Assembly: GCA_052170315.1 (NCBI GenBank)
Contig: JBQNAT010000011.1
Span: forward strand, 1-64,000
Source: UBA9732 sp052170315
GTDB taxonomy: Bacteria > Spirochaetota > Spirochaetia > Sphaerochaetales > Sphaerochaetaceae
Direction: 5' to 3'
Length of the DNA stretch: 64,000 nt
The position numbers and the translations under genes were made by a program. Positions 16,889-25,286 of this stretch are shown here, piece after piece; the stretch's first letter is position 1, and each line of letters opens with the position of its first letter. The notes under the pieces were generated by a model. It did not search any database, was not told the DNA's origin, and worked only from the letters and a program-made list of their open reading frames with translations.

Positions 16889-18898
16889 ATGAGCAGTGAA
16901 AGCACCAACGAAGAGGCAATGAACAATCTTGCGCATGCTTCCGCGGAATACACGGGAGAAAACATACAGGTTTTAAAAGGTCTTGAAGCAGTCCGTGTAA
17001 GACCGGGTATGTATATCGGCTCCACAGGCGTGGACGGCCTGCACCATCTGGTGTATGAAGTAATTGACAACTCCATTGACGAAGCCGTAGCCGGCTACTG
17101 TACGGATATCAGAATAACCCTAGAGAAGGGAAACTATGTTACTGTAGAAGATAACGGAAGAGGAATTCCCGTTGACATCCATCCTACTGAAGGCGTAAGC
17201 ACGCTTGAAGTCGCGCTTTGCCACCTTCATGCCGGCGGAAAATTTAACGGAGGAGCCTATAAGGTTTCCGGAGGTCTCCATGGTGTAGGCGTAAGCGTTG
17301 TGAACGCACTTTCAGACACTTTGACTGCCACGGTCTACAGGACGTCTGAAGTCTATCAGCAGGTATACCACTTCGGAGTTCCGGAGGGTCCCGTTACCAA
17401 GATTGGACATGCCGACAGAACGGGAACAACAATCAAATTTCATCCCGACACGTCAATAATGGAATCCGATGATTTCAGTTTCGGCGTACTCTGCGAGCGT
17501 TTCAGAGAGCTTGCCTTCCTGAACAAGGGTATAGTCATAACGGCGGTTGACAACAGGGCGGAAAAACCTGAGGAAAAGGTATTTCACTTTGAAGGCGGCA
17601 TAAAGGACTTCGTTTCCTACATAAACCAGAACAAGAAAATAATACCCGAAGGAATGGAGCCTATTTATTTTGCCGGAGAAAGGGAAAACGACAACGGTTC
17701 AGCTATTGTGGAATTTTCCCTGCAGTACAACGACAGGTTTGACGAAAACATCCACTCCTTTGCGAACAACATAAACACCCGCGAAGGCGGAAAACACCTC
17801 ATAGGTTTTACAAGCGGTCTTGTGGCTGCATTTAAGAACCAGCTCCAGCTTCATATGAAGGAGCTGGCGGGAAAAAACAGGAACGCCGAGGCTTTCTTTG
17901 AGTCTGACGATTTCAAGGAAGGTTTTAATGCGGACGTCCGCGAAGGCCTTAGCGCAGTTGTGTCAGTCAAGATAACAAACCCACAATTTGAAGGCCAGAC
18001 CAAGATGAAGCTTGGAAACTCCTACGTACAGGGTATTGTTTACAGCTTTGTCTATCAAAAACTCAACGATTACTTTGACGAACATCCGGACCAGATACTG
18101 GTTCTGCTTGAAAAGACAGTAGCCTCTTCAAAGGCAAGAATCGCAGCCAAGAAGGCGCGCGAGAACGCCCGTAAAAAGGGCGGCGGCAGTCTTCCGGGAA
18201 AACTTGCCGACTGCAGTGAAAAAGACCCTGAAAAGTGTGAAATTTTCATTGTTGAGGGAGATTCTGCAGGCGGCAGCGCCAAACAGGGACGCGACAGAAC
18301 CATTCAGGCAATCCTGCCTCTCTGGGGAAAAATGCTCAACGTAGAAAAAACAAGGGAAGATAAGGTTGAGGGCAATGATAAGCTTCAGCCCGTAATAGAT
18401 TCCATAGGGGCGGGCATTGGCGCCAGCTTTGATGTGAGTAAGGCTCGCTACCACAAGGTCATAATCATGGCTGATGCAGATGTGGACGGTTCGCATATAA
18501 GAACCCTTCTCCTTACCTTCTTTTTCCGGTATATGAGGCCTCTGATAGATGCCGGCTATGTCTATTTTGCCATGCCTCCTCTCTATAAAATCGCGATTAA
18601 AGGCAAGGATTACTATGCTTTTGACGACAATGAAAAAGCTTCCATTCTTAGCGAGCACAACGAAAACGAAGAAGACTCGAAGAATGTTAAAATTCAGCGC
18701 TACAAAGGTCTTGGAGAAATGAACCCCGAACAGCTCTGGGAAACAACTATGAACCCCGAATCAAGATTTATCGGTCAGGTTCACCTCTCCGATGCCATAG
18801 AGGCCGACCGGGTGTTTTCCATGCTTATGGGTGAAGAAGTCGAGCCCAGGCGTGACTTTATCGAAGAAAACGCCACATATGCTCAGATTGATGCCTGA
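16889..18898 (+). CDS. gyrB: DNA gyrase subunit B
   Basis: GyrB is the ATPase subunit of the type II topoisomerase that introduces negative supercoils. The 669-residue product contains the GHKL ATP site (VIDNSIDEAVAGY, EDNGRGIPVD, GLHGVGVSVVNAL). Its TOPRIM domain has VEGDSAGGSAKQGRDR and MADADVDGSHIRTLLL, and the C-terminal IQRYKGLGEMNPEQLWETT is conserved. An N-terminal extension of about 20 residues precedes the usual start of homology. The ATG at 16889 has AAAGGAA upstream. The stop overlaps the first ATG of gyrA. Confidence 0.97.
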   Translation: MSSESTNEEAMNNLAHASAEYTGENIQVLKGLEAVRVRPGMYIGSTGVDGLHHLVYEVIDNSIDEAVAGYCTDIRITLEKGNYVTVEDNGRGIPVDIHPTEGVSTLEVALCHLHAGGKFNGGAYKVSGGLHGVGVSVVNALSDTLTATVYRTSEVYQQVYHFGVPEGPVTKIGHADRTGTTIKFHPDTSIMESDDFSFGVLCERFRELAFLNKGIVITAVDNRAEKPEEKVFHFEGGIKDFVSYINQNKKIIPEGMEPIYFAGERENDNGSAIVEFSLQYNDRFDENIHSFANNINTREGGKHLIGFTSGLVAAFKNQLQLHMKELAGKNRNAEAFFESDDFKEGFNADVREGLSAVVSVKITNPQFEGQTKMKLGNSYVQGIVYSFVYQKLNDYFDEHPDQILVLLEKTVASSKARIAAKKARENARKKGGGSLPGKLADCSEKDPEKCEIFIVEGDSAGGSAKQGRDRTIQAILPLWGKMLNVEKTREDKVEGNDKLQPVIDSIGAGIGASFDVSKARYHKVIIMADADVDGSHIRTLLLTFFFRYMRPLIDAGYVYFAMPPLYKIAIKGKDYYAFDDNEKASILSEHNENEEDSKNVKIQRYKGLGEMNPEQLWETTMNPESRFIGQVHLSDAIEADRVFSMLMGEEVEPRRDFIEENATYAQIDA

Positions 18899-18912
18899 TG
18901 GGAGAAACGGAA

Positions 18913-21438
18913 ATGGATAATGAAAATAAAAACAGAGTAATAGTCTCCGACCTCTCCGAGGAGATGAGAAAAAGTTATCTTGACTATGCCATGTCGGTCA
19001 TAGTAAGCCGGGCTCTTCCTGATGTAAGGGACGGACTTAAACCTGTACACAGAAGAATTTTGTACGATATGTACGACCTTGGAATCAAGTCAACGGGAAG
19101 CTTTAAAAAGTGCGCAAGAACCGTCGGAGACGTTCTTGGTAAATTCCATCCGCACGGAGACGCGTCCGTTTACGATGCTCTTGTAAGGCTTGCCCAGGAC
19201 TTTTCAATGCGCTATCCCGTCATAAAGCCTCAGGGAAACTTCGGTTCAATTGACGGTGACCCGCCCGCGGCATACAGATACACAGAGTCCAAAATGGCCC
19301 GAATGGGCGAGCTTATGCTTCAGGATATTGATAAAGATACCGTGAACATGGTGCCGAACTTTGACGAATCTCTGAAGGAGCCTGAAGTTCTTCCTTCAGG
19401 TTTCCCTTTCCTGCTTGCGAACGGCACAAGCGGAATTGCTGTAGGTATGGCCACCAACATGCCGCCTCACAATCTCAGGGAAATATGCGACGCGCTTTGC
19501 GCGATGATAGAAAATCCCGAGATTACCATAAGCGAGCTCATGAACTACATGAAAGGTCCGGACTTCCCGACAAGCGGCATGATATGCGGCATACGCGGCA
19601 TACGTGACGCGTTTGAGACGGGAAAAGGCAAAATCGTCATGCGCGGCGTGTATCACTTTGAGGAAACAAAGACTCACGACGCGATAGTTTTTACCGAAAT
19701 CCCCTATCAGGTAAACAAGGCGGACCTTGTAAAACACATTGACGAGCTCAGGAAGGACGACATTATAAAAGACATTTCAACCATAAGGGACGAATCGGGT
19801 CGTGATGGTATAAGAATAGTAATTGAGCTCAAAAAAGATGCCGTTCCTGAGATTGTAGTCAATCATTTGTTCCAAAATACTCAGCTTCAGTCAAACTTCA
19901 ACGTCAATAATCTGGCTCTTGTACAGGGCAGACCGAAGAGTCTGAACCTCAAGGATATGCTTTATTACTATCTGGAGCATCGCAAAGATGTAACGACACG
20001 CAGAACGCGCTATGACCTTGCCAAAGCAAAGGAACGTGAACACATACTTCTTGGTTTGAAAATCGGTCTTGAGAATATTGACGAAGTCATTGCCATAATC
20101 AAGAAATCCGCCAACAATGACGAAGCTTCAATAGCTTTGCAGACAACGTTCGGTCTTTCAGACAGGCAGGCAACGGCAATCATTCAGATGAGGCTTGGAA
20201 GGCTAAGCCACCTTGAGACTCAGCAGATAATTGACGAACTGAACGAACTTGAAATAAAGATTGCGTTTTACAATGAACTGCTTTCCGATGAAGCAAAAAT
20301 GCTTGCTGAAGTTGAAAAGGAAATTCGCGCGGTAGGCGAAGAATACGGGGATGACAGAAGGACATTCATTGATATCCATGAAATAGACGGTCTTGTGGAC
20401 AGGGACTTTATCAAGAAAGAGGATGTTGTTGTAGTCATTACCAACAAGGGTTTTGTAAAGAGAGTTTCTGCCGATGAGTACAAGTCACAGGGTCGCGGAG
20501 GAAAAGGGGTAAGAGGTGCTTCTCTCAGAGATGAAGACTTTGTAGAACATCTGTTCTCCGCGTTTTCCCATGACCATATTCTGTTTGTTACAAACCTTGG
20601 AAAAGCCTACTGCCTTGAAGTCTGGGAACTTCCGGAGGGACAGAAGGTCGGAAAAGGTATCAGCATTAAGGCCATACTTCCGAAGATGGAAGAAGGGGAA
20701 AGCATTTCCGCAATAATAGACTTCAAGGACTTTGACGACGAAGAGCAGCTGCTTATGGCAACAAGGCTGGGCGTTGTGAAACAGGTCAAGCTAAACGATT
20801 TCATCAACGCAAGGAAAAACGGAATTAAGGCAATTATCCTTGACGAAGGAGACTCCCTTATCAAGTGTCTGTTCGTAAAGAGCGGAGACGAAGCTATGCT
20901 GGTATCGAAAAACGGCAAGGGTCTGCGCTTCAGTGTTGACGATGTTCGTGTCATGGGCCGTGTTACTCACGGGGTGAGAGGTATGAGGCTTTCGGACGGA
21001 GACGAGATAGTTGGCCTGGTAAAGGTGGAAGACAACAGAAGTATCATCCTTGTAACTGATAACGGCAAGGGTAAGCAGGTAGGCTTCGATTTGTTCAAGA
21101 CTCACAGCAGAGGTACTATGGGGCAGATAATCTACAAGTTGTCTGATAATGTGTATCTTGTTTCAGCGCTTGGAGTTAACGATGAAAATGACGTTGTTTG
21201 CATTACTAAAAACGGACAAACAATCAGAACTCATGTCAACGGTATCTCGGAACAGGGAAGAGCTACAACAGGTGTAAATATCTTCAAAATGAAGACTGAA
21301 GACGACTTTATAGTGGCAATGACCCTTACCGATTACCAGGACGATGAAATAATTGAAGAAAACGCGGAAAATTCTGATGTTTCCGAATTCGGAACAGCCG
21401 AAGAAAGCGTTTCTGAAAATGAACAGAAAAAGGAGTAA
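18913..21438 (+). CDS. gyrA: DNA gyrase subunit A
   Basis: GyrA is the DNA breakage-reunion subunit. From the ATG at 18913, preferred because GGAG lies 8 nt upstream, it is 841 residues; an in-frame ATG at 18898 overlaps the gyrB stop. Landmarks are SRALPDVRDGLKPVHRRILY, the catalytic Tyr in AAYRYTE and the GyrA-box QGRGGKGVRG, which separates it from ParC. It ends in an acidic tail of about 40 residues. In the quinolone-determining region the residue equivalent to E. coli Ser83 is Ala (HPHGDASVYD), while the Asp87 equivalent is kept. An intrinsic terminator follows. Confidence 0.97.
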   Translation: MDNENKNRVIVSDLSEEMRKSYLDYAMSVIVSRALPDVRDGLKPVHRRILYDMYDLGIKSTGSFKKCARTVGDVLGKFHPHGDASVYDALVRLAQDFSMRYPVIKPQGNFGSIDGDPPAAYRYTESKMARMGELMLQDIDKDTVNMVPNFDESLKEPEVLPSGFPFLLANGTSGIAVGMATNMPPHNLREICDALCAMIENPEITISELMNYMKGPDFPTSGMICGIRGIRDAFETGKGKIVMRGVYHFEETKTHDAIVFTEIPYQVNKADLVKHIDELRKDDIIKDISTIRDESGRDGIRIVIELKKDAVPEIVVNHLFQNTQLQSNFNVNNLALVQGRPKSLNLKDMLYYYLEHRKDVTTRRTRYDLAKAKEREHILLGLKIGLENIDEVIAIIKKSANNDEASIALQTTFGLSDRQATAIIQMRLGRLSHLETQQIIDELNELEIKIAFYNELLSDEAKMLAEVEKEIRAVGEEYGDDRRTFIDIHEIDGLVDRDFIKKEDVVVVITNKGFVKRVSADEYKSQGRGGKGVRGASLRDEDFVEHLFSAFSHDHILFVTNLGKAYCLEVWELPEGQKVGKGISIKAILPKMEEGESISAIIDFKDFDDEEQLLMATRLGVVKQVKLNDFINARKNGIKAIILDEGDSLIKCLFVKSGDEAMLVSKNGKGLRFSVDDVRVMGRVTHGVRGMRLSDGDEIVGLVKVEDNRSIILVTDNGKGKQVGFDLFKTHSRGTMGQIIYKLSDNVYLVSALGVNDENDVVCITKNGQTIRTHVNGISEQGRATTGVNIFKMKTEDDFIVAMTLTDYQDDEIIEENAENSDVSEFGTAEESVSENEQKKE

Positions 21439-21490
21439 AAAGGCTGATTTTATCCACATTATTCTGTTTCTTTAAATAGTAACATGCGCT

Positions 21491-21526
21491 AAAAACCGCA
21501 TTCCAGACAGCCAGAATGCGGTTTTT
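21491..21526 (+). terminator. Intrinsic terminator of gyrA
   Basis: A perfect 13-bp stem, AAAAACCGCATTC (21491-21503) and GAATGCGGTTTTT (21514-21526), with a 10-nt loop, ends in a T-run about 50 bp after the gyrA stop. Confidence 0.9.
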
Positions 21527-21587
21527 CTTTGTTTTCAGGATTTTTCAAAATTTGAACCGGGTAGTAAGCAAAAAGTGAAATTGACAA

Positions 21588-21601
21588 GTTTCACGTGAAA
21601 C
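21588..21601. other. parS: parS site 1
   Basis: GTTTCACGTGAAAC is a perfect match to the 14-bp core of the bacterial chromosomal parS palindrome bound by ParB/Spo0J. It lies about 1 kb from parA and 6 kb from the putative origin. Confidence 0.95.
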
Positions 21602-22152
21602 ATTGATAAGTTTATTTTTAAAATCGGATACGGTTTTTCTTAAACAGCCGTCTGCCGGTTTGCGTTTTAAAACAACGCTATCTGCCGTTTTTTGACAGCT
21701 TTTATTTCTGTGATGATTTTTAAACGAGTGTATAGATGCGGGTGTATAGATGTATATTAGTGAACTGAGCTGCTTTTGATTTATTTGTTTATTTAAAGTT
21801 TTCTACCTTGAGAGAGGGGGCTTTGCCTGGATAACTGTTGTTCAGTAGAAGTTAAATTAAATTTGTAATTTTATTAAAGACTTTTTTCTGTGCGGATATT
21901 TTGAATTTTTTATATATTTTGTTTTAAGTTTTGTTATTTGGTTTATCAAAGGCTCTTATAATTTATTCCGTTTAACCGTGGACCTCTGAAATGCTTGCCG
22001 CCGGGGACTGCCGCATGTTTGTATAATTAAAATATTCTTATAACTTTTATCACTGTACTACCTTGGCTATAAATGAAACGCTGCGTGACACTTTTAAAGA
22101 ATATTTTATAAAAATGTTTTTATATGTAAAACTCAGCCTAATGCTTTTGCGT
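21602..22152. other. AT-rich gene-free stretch between two parS sites
   Basis: About 550 bp without a credible coding frame, strongly T-rich on the plus strand. The 11-mer GTGTATAGATG occurs twice near 21727-21751. I saw no clear tRNA, RNase P RNA or tmRNA features. It may serve as a ParB spreading region. Confidence 0.5.
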
Positions 22153-22180
22153 AAAAAAAGAGCCGAACCATGTCCGACTC
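22153..22180 (-). terminator. Intrinsic terminator of the nifU-like gene
   Basis: On the minus strand a 9-bp stem (GAGTCGGAC with GTTCGGCTC, two G-T pairs, loop ATG) is followed by seven T. It lies about 40 bp past the stop of the NifU-like gene. Confidence 0.8.
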
Positions 22181-22203
22181 CTTAATTTCCTTAATTTATC
22201 AAT

Positions 22204-22217
22204 GTTTCACGTGAAAC
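22204..22217. other. parS: parS site 2
   Basis: A second perfect GTTTCACGTGAAAC lies directly against the end of the NifU-like gene, 616 bp from the first copy and about 340 bp from parA. Confidence 0.95.
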
Positions 22218-22218
22218 T

Positions 22219-22464
22219 TTATTTTTCTTCTTCAAAAGTTAAATCAATAACTTCAATGTTGTCATCCACGTTATACCTTAGCATTCTTTCAATACCGTTC
22301 TTAAGAGTCATTTCTGCCATCATGCAGCCTGCGCAGGCACCCTGAAGTTTGACATATACTTTGTTACCTTCCATCTTAACAAACTCTATGTCTCCGCCGT
22401 CATTCTGAAGGGATGGCCTTATCAATTTTATAGCTTCTATTACTTTTTCCTCAAGATTTTCCAT
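22219..22464 (-). CDS. NifU-like C-terminal-domain Fe-S scaffold protein
   Basis: The 81-residue protein is a stand-alone NifU C-terminal domain, a small carrier or scaffold that binds a [4Fe-4S] cluster and passes it to apoproteins. The Cys pair CAGC in LQGACAGCMMAEMTLKNGIE and the leading RPSLQNDGGDIEFV are diagnostic. AGGAGGA precedes the ATG. It is divergent from parA and ends beside parS site 2, with its own terminator. Confidence 0.92.
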   Translation of the reverse strand: MENLEEKVIEAIKLIRPSLQNDGGDIEFVKMEGNKVYVKLQGACAGCMMAEMTLKNGIERMLRYNVDDNIEVIDLTFEEEK

Positions 22465-22523
22465 AATTTTGGATTCCTCCTGCCGTTAATTTAGAATAAG
22501 TAGTTTGTTTAGTCAATAAAAGG

Positions 22524-22552
22524 GTGACTTTTGAAATTTTTTAGTCTATATT
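22524..22552 (+). promoter_or_regulatory. Promoter of parAB, probably leaderless
   Basis: GTGACT (22524-22529), a 17-nt spacer and TATATT (22547-22552) lie 6 nt before the parA ATG. GAGG sits only two bases from the ATG, too close to be a normal ribosome-binding site. Confidence 0.45.
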
Positions 22553-22558
22553 GAGGCT

Positions 22559-23317
22559 ATGCAGGCAAAAAAAATAATTTTTTTGAATCAAAAGGGCGGT
22601 GTCGGAAAAACTACAACCGCTGTTAATGTCGGTTCTGCCCTGGCAATGGAAGGGTATAAGGTTCTGCTTGTGGACCTTGACTCGCAGGGAAATTTGTCCA
22701 GTTCTGTATCGGCCGATACTTTAAAGCCGGGAATATATGAGCTTTTGGCTTCTGACGCTGATATTTCCGCTGTACAGACAACCCCTGTAGAAGGCCTTTT
22801 CTGTCTTAGCGGCGGAATTAATATGGCAGGTTTGGCTGTTGAGCTTGTAGATGAGGAAAACAGAGAGTTCTTCTTAAAGAATGCTTTAGCTCCTCTTGAA
22901 AACAAGTTTGACTTTATTTTTGCCGACTGTCCTCCCGCTTTGGACTTGGTTACCATGAACGCCCTTTGCTGGGCAAACAGCGTGATAATCCCAATGCAGT
23001 GCGAGTATTTCGCCATGGAAGGTCTTAATCTTCTGCTTAAGACCGTAAATTCAGTTAAAAAACACCTGAATCCCGCCCTTGAAGTACTTGGAATTGTCTT
23101 TACTATGTACTCCAGGCGTGCAAATCTCAACAATGAAGTAGTTGAGGATATTACGGCGTACTTTAAAGAACTTGTCTTTGATACACGCATTCCCAGAAAT
23201 GTAAGGTTAAGCGAAGCACCGTCTCACGGACTTCCCATAAATGCCTATGACAACAGCTGCTCAGGGGCTAAAGCCTATGCCGCACTTGCGAAGGAGATAT
23301 TGAACCGTGCCAATTAA
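22559..23317 (+). CDS. parA: Chromosome partitioning ATPase ParA (Soj)
   Basis: ParA/Soj is a deviant Walker A ATPase that works with ParB and parS to move the origin and, in several bacteria, to regulate DnaA. The 252-residue product has the deviant P-loop KGGVGKTTTAVN at residues 11-22, LVDLDSQGN, and FADCPPALDLVTMNAL. It is the short chromosomal form without an N-terminal HTH domain. It overlaps parB by 11 nt, and two parS sites lie just upstream. Confidence 0.97.
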   Translation: MQAKKIIFLNQKGGVGKTTTAVNVGSALAMEGYKVLLVDLDSQGNLSSSVSADTLKPGIYELLASDADISAVQTTPVEGLFCLSGGINMAGLAVELVDEENREFFLKNALAPLENKFDFIFADCPPALDLVTMNALCWANSVIIPMQCEYFAMEGLNLLLKTVNSVKKHLNPALEVLGIVFTMYSRRANLNNEVVEDITAYFKELVFDTRIPRNVRLSEAPSHGLPINAYDNSCSGAKAYAALAKEILNRAN

Positions 23318-24233
23318 AAAACATGGCCTTGGAAGAGGCATAAACTCACTGATTGACGAATATTCGACTTATGAAGTGAAAAAACTGGAAGAAACCGGTG
23401 CAAAGGTGATTGAAATATCCGTTGAGGATATAAAAACCAACCCGAATCAGCCAAGAAAAACCTTTGACCCTGATGCATTGATGGAATTAAGAGATTCAAT
23501 TCTTGCTCAGGGAGTCCTTCAGCCGCTTCTTGTAGAAGAAATCGCAGATAAAGTATACATAATTATTGCGGGTGAGCGCCGCTATCGCGCTGCAAAAATG
23601 GCGGGTCTTAAGACCGTTCCCTGCATAATCCGTTCATTTTCAGACCTTCAGAGGATGGAAGTCTCCCTTATAGAAAACATTCAAAGAGAAGATTTGAATC
23701 CCGTAGAAGAAGCTCGTGCTTACTCATACCTACTTACACAAGCAGGAATAAAACAGGAAGAACTTGCGCGGAAAGTTGGAAAAAGCCGTCCTGCGGTTAC
23801 AAACAGCCTTAGACTTTTGAACCTTCCGGAAAAGATGTTGGATTCTCTTGAAAAGGGTGATTTTACATCAGGACATGCAAGAGCGCTTCTAAGTGTTGAA
23901 AATCCCGCGGACCAGGAAATCCTTTACGGCAGAATACTGGATGACACGCTCTCTGTAAGACAGTCGGAAGCTCTTGCTTATGACCTTAACAGAGGAAAGA
24001 GGGCTGTCGCGAAAACTCCCACAGTACAGGAAAAGACAAATACGGCAAAAAGCCCTGAAATACTGGCTTTAGAGGAAAAATTTCTTTCCGCCACAGGCTG
24101 CAGGGTTGAAATCAAGGGAAAATACAAAAACGGCTCCATTAAAAAAGGAAAGATACTTATACCGTTCACTTCGGAAGAAGAGCTTGAAAGAATTTACCAA
24201 ATCATTGCTCCCGGCGGAGATTTGTTTGACTGA
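23307..24233 (+). CDS. parB: Chromosome partitioning protein ParB (Spo0J)
   Basis: ParB is the CTP-dependent clamp that loads at parS and spreads along DNA. The 308 residues include the N-terminal RGINSLI box, the CTP-binding GERRYRAAKMAG motif, ENIQREDLNPVEEARAY, the HTH region ARKVGKSRPAVTNSLRLLNLP, and a C-terminal dimerisation domain. It is translationally coupled to parA. Confidence 0.97.
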   Translation: MPIKKHGLGRGINSLIDEYSTYEVKKLEETGAKVIEISVEDIKTNPNQPRKTFDPDALMELRDSILAQGVLQPLLVEEIADKVYIIIAGERRYRAAKMAGLKTVPCIIRSFSDLQRMEVSLIENIQREDLNPVEEARAYSYLLTQAGIKQEELARKVGKSRPAVTNSLRLLNLPEKMLDSLEKGDFTSGHARALLSVENPADQEILYGRILDDTLSVRQSEALAYDLNRGKRAVAKTPTVQEKTNTAKSPEILALEEKFLSATGCRVEIKGKYKNGSIKKGKILIPFTSEEELERIYQIIAPGGDLFD

Positions 24234-24269
24234 AATTTTATTTAATTACTTATAATATAAGGAGTTATC

Positions 24270-25217
24270 ATGAATTATAAAGAAAATGACGGCCTTTATG
24301 CCGTAATTGATACGGATAAAGGCAATATTGTTTTGAACCTTGAATATAAAAAAGTGCCAATGACGGTATCCAACTTTGTAGGCCTTGTTGAAGGAGTCCT
24401 TAACCTTAAGAATCCCGGCGAAAATTTCTACAAAGGCCTTAGTTTCCACCGGGTAATAGACAATTTCATGATACAGGGCGGCTGCCCCAGCGGTAACGGA
24501 ACGGGCGGCCCCGGATATTCCTTCCCTGACGAGTTTGACCTGACTCTCAGGCATGACGGTCCTGGCGTTTTAAGCATGGCCAACGCCGGCCCCGGGACAA
24601 ACGGAAGTCAGTTTTTCATCACCCATGTGAAAACTCCGTGGCTGAACGATAAACATGCTGTTTTCGGCAGGGTGGTAGAAGGCCAGGATGTAGTAAACGC
24701 CATACGCCAGGGTGATAAAATAAACAATGTCACCATAGGGCGCATAGGAAAGGACGCGGAAGCCTTTAAAGTCACCAAACAGTCTTTTTCTGACCTTGTT
24801 GAAAACGCGGCAAAAAATGCCATGGAACGTCGCAGAAAGGAAATCGAAGGCATAGAGAACGAAATTTCCAACCGTTTCCCGAATACCGTAAAAACACCAA
24901 GCGGACTTCAGTATGTAGTCTTGAAAAAAGGTGACGGAAAGGCAAAGCCAAAGTTCGGCCAGTCCGTTACCGTACACTACACGGGAACCCTTCTTGACGG
25001 CAGAATGTTCGATTCCTCAGTAAACAGAGGCGAACCCGCAACCTTTGAAATCGGACAGGTTATAGAAGGCTGGAACGAAGCCCTTCAGACTATGACAAAA
25101 GGCGAAAAAAGAACCCTTATAATCCCGCCGGAGCTTGGCTACGGAGTACACGGCTATCCCGGTATAATCCCGCCGAATTCCTACCTTATTTTTGATGTAG
25201 AGCTTCTTGATTTCTGA
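24270..25217 (+). CDS. Dual-family peptidyl-prolyl isomerase (cyclophilin-FKBP fusion)
   Basis: This 315-residue protein joins two unrelated prolyl isomerase folds. Residues about 5-165 are a bacterial cyclophilin (FHRVIDNFMIQGG, SMANAGPGTNGSQFFITH, HAVFGRVVEG). A charged helical linker (about 168-200, rich in Arg, Lys and Glu) leads to an FKBP domain (about 205-315: VTVHYTGTLLDGRMFDSS, GWNEALQTMTKGEKRTLIIP, GYGVHGYPGIIPPNS). No signal peptide is visible, so a cytoplasmic folding role is inferred. Such double immunophilins have been reported from only a few organisms, treponemes among them. AAGGAG precedes the ATG. Confidence 0.93.
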   Translation: MNYKENDGLYAVIDTDKGNIVLNLEYKKVPMTVSNFVGLVEGVLNLKNPGENFYKGLSFHRVIDNFMIQGGCPSGNGTGGPGYSFPDEFDLTLRHDGPGVLSMANAGPGTNGSQFFITHVKTPWLNDKHAVFGRVVEGQDVVNAIRQGDKINNVTIGRIGKDAEAFKVTKQSFSDLVENAAKNAMERRRKEIEGIENEISNRFPNTVKTPSGLQYVVLKKGDGKAKPKFGQSVTVHYTGTLLDGRMFDSSVNRGEPATFEIGQVIEGWNEALQTMTKGEKRTLIIPPELGYGVHGYPGIIPPNSYLIFDVELLDF

Positions 25218-25286
25218 AACAAACAGCATCCTGATACTGTCCTGAAGGGCTTTAAAACCCGTTAAAACACTTAGTAAGGAGTCCAT

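Noticed and set aside
22588..23190. A 200-codon minus-strand frame
   Set aside because: It is the antisense shadow of parA, and no ribosome-binding site or family match was seen.
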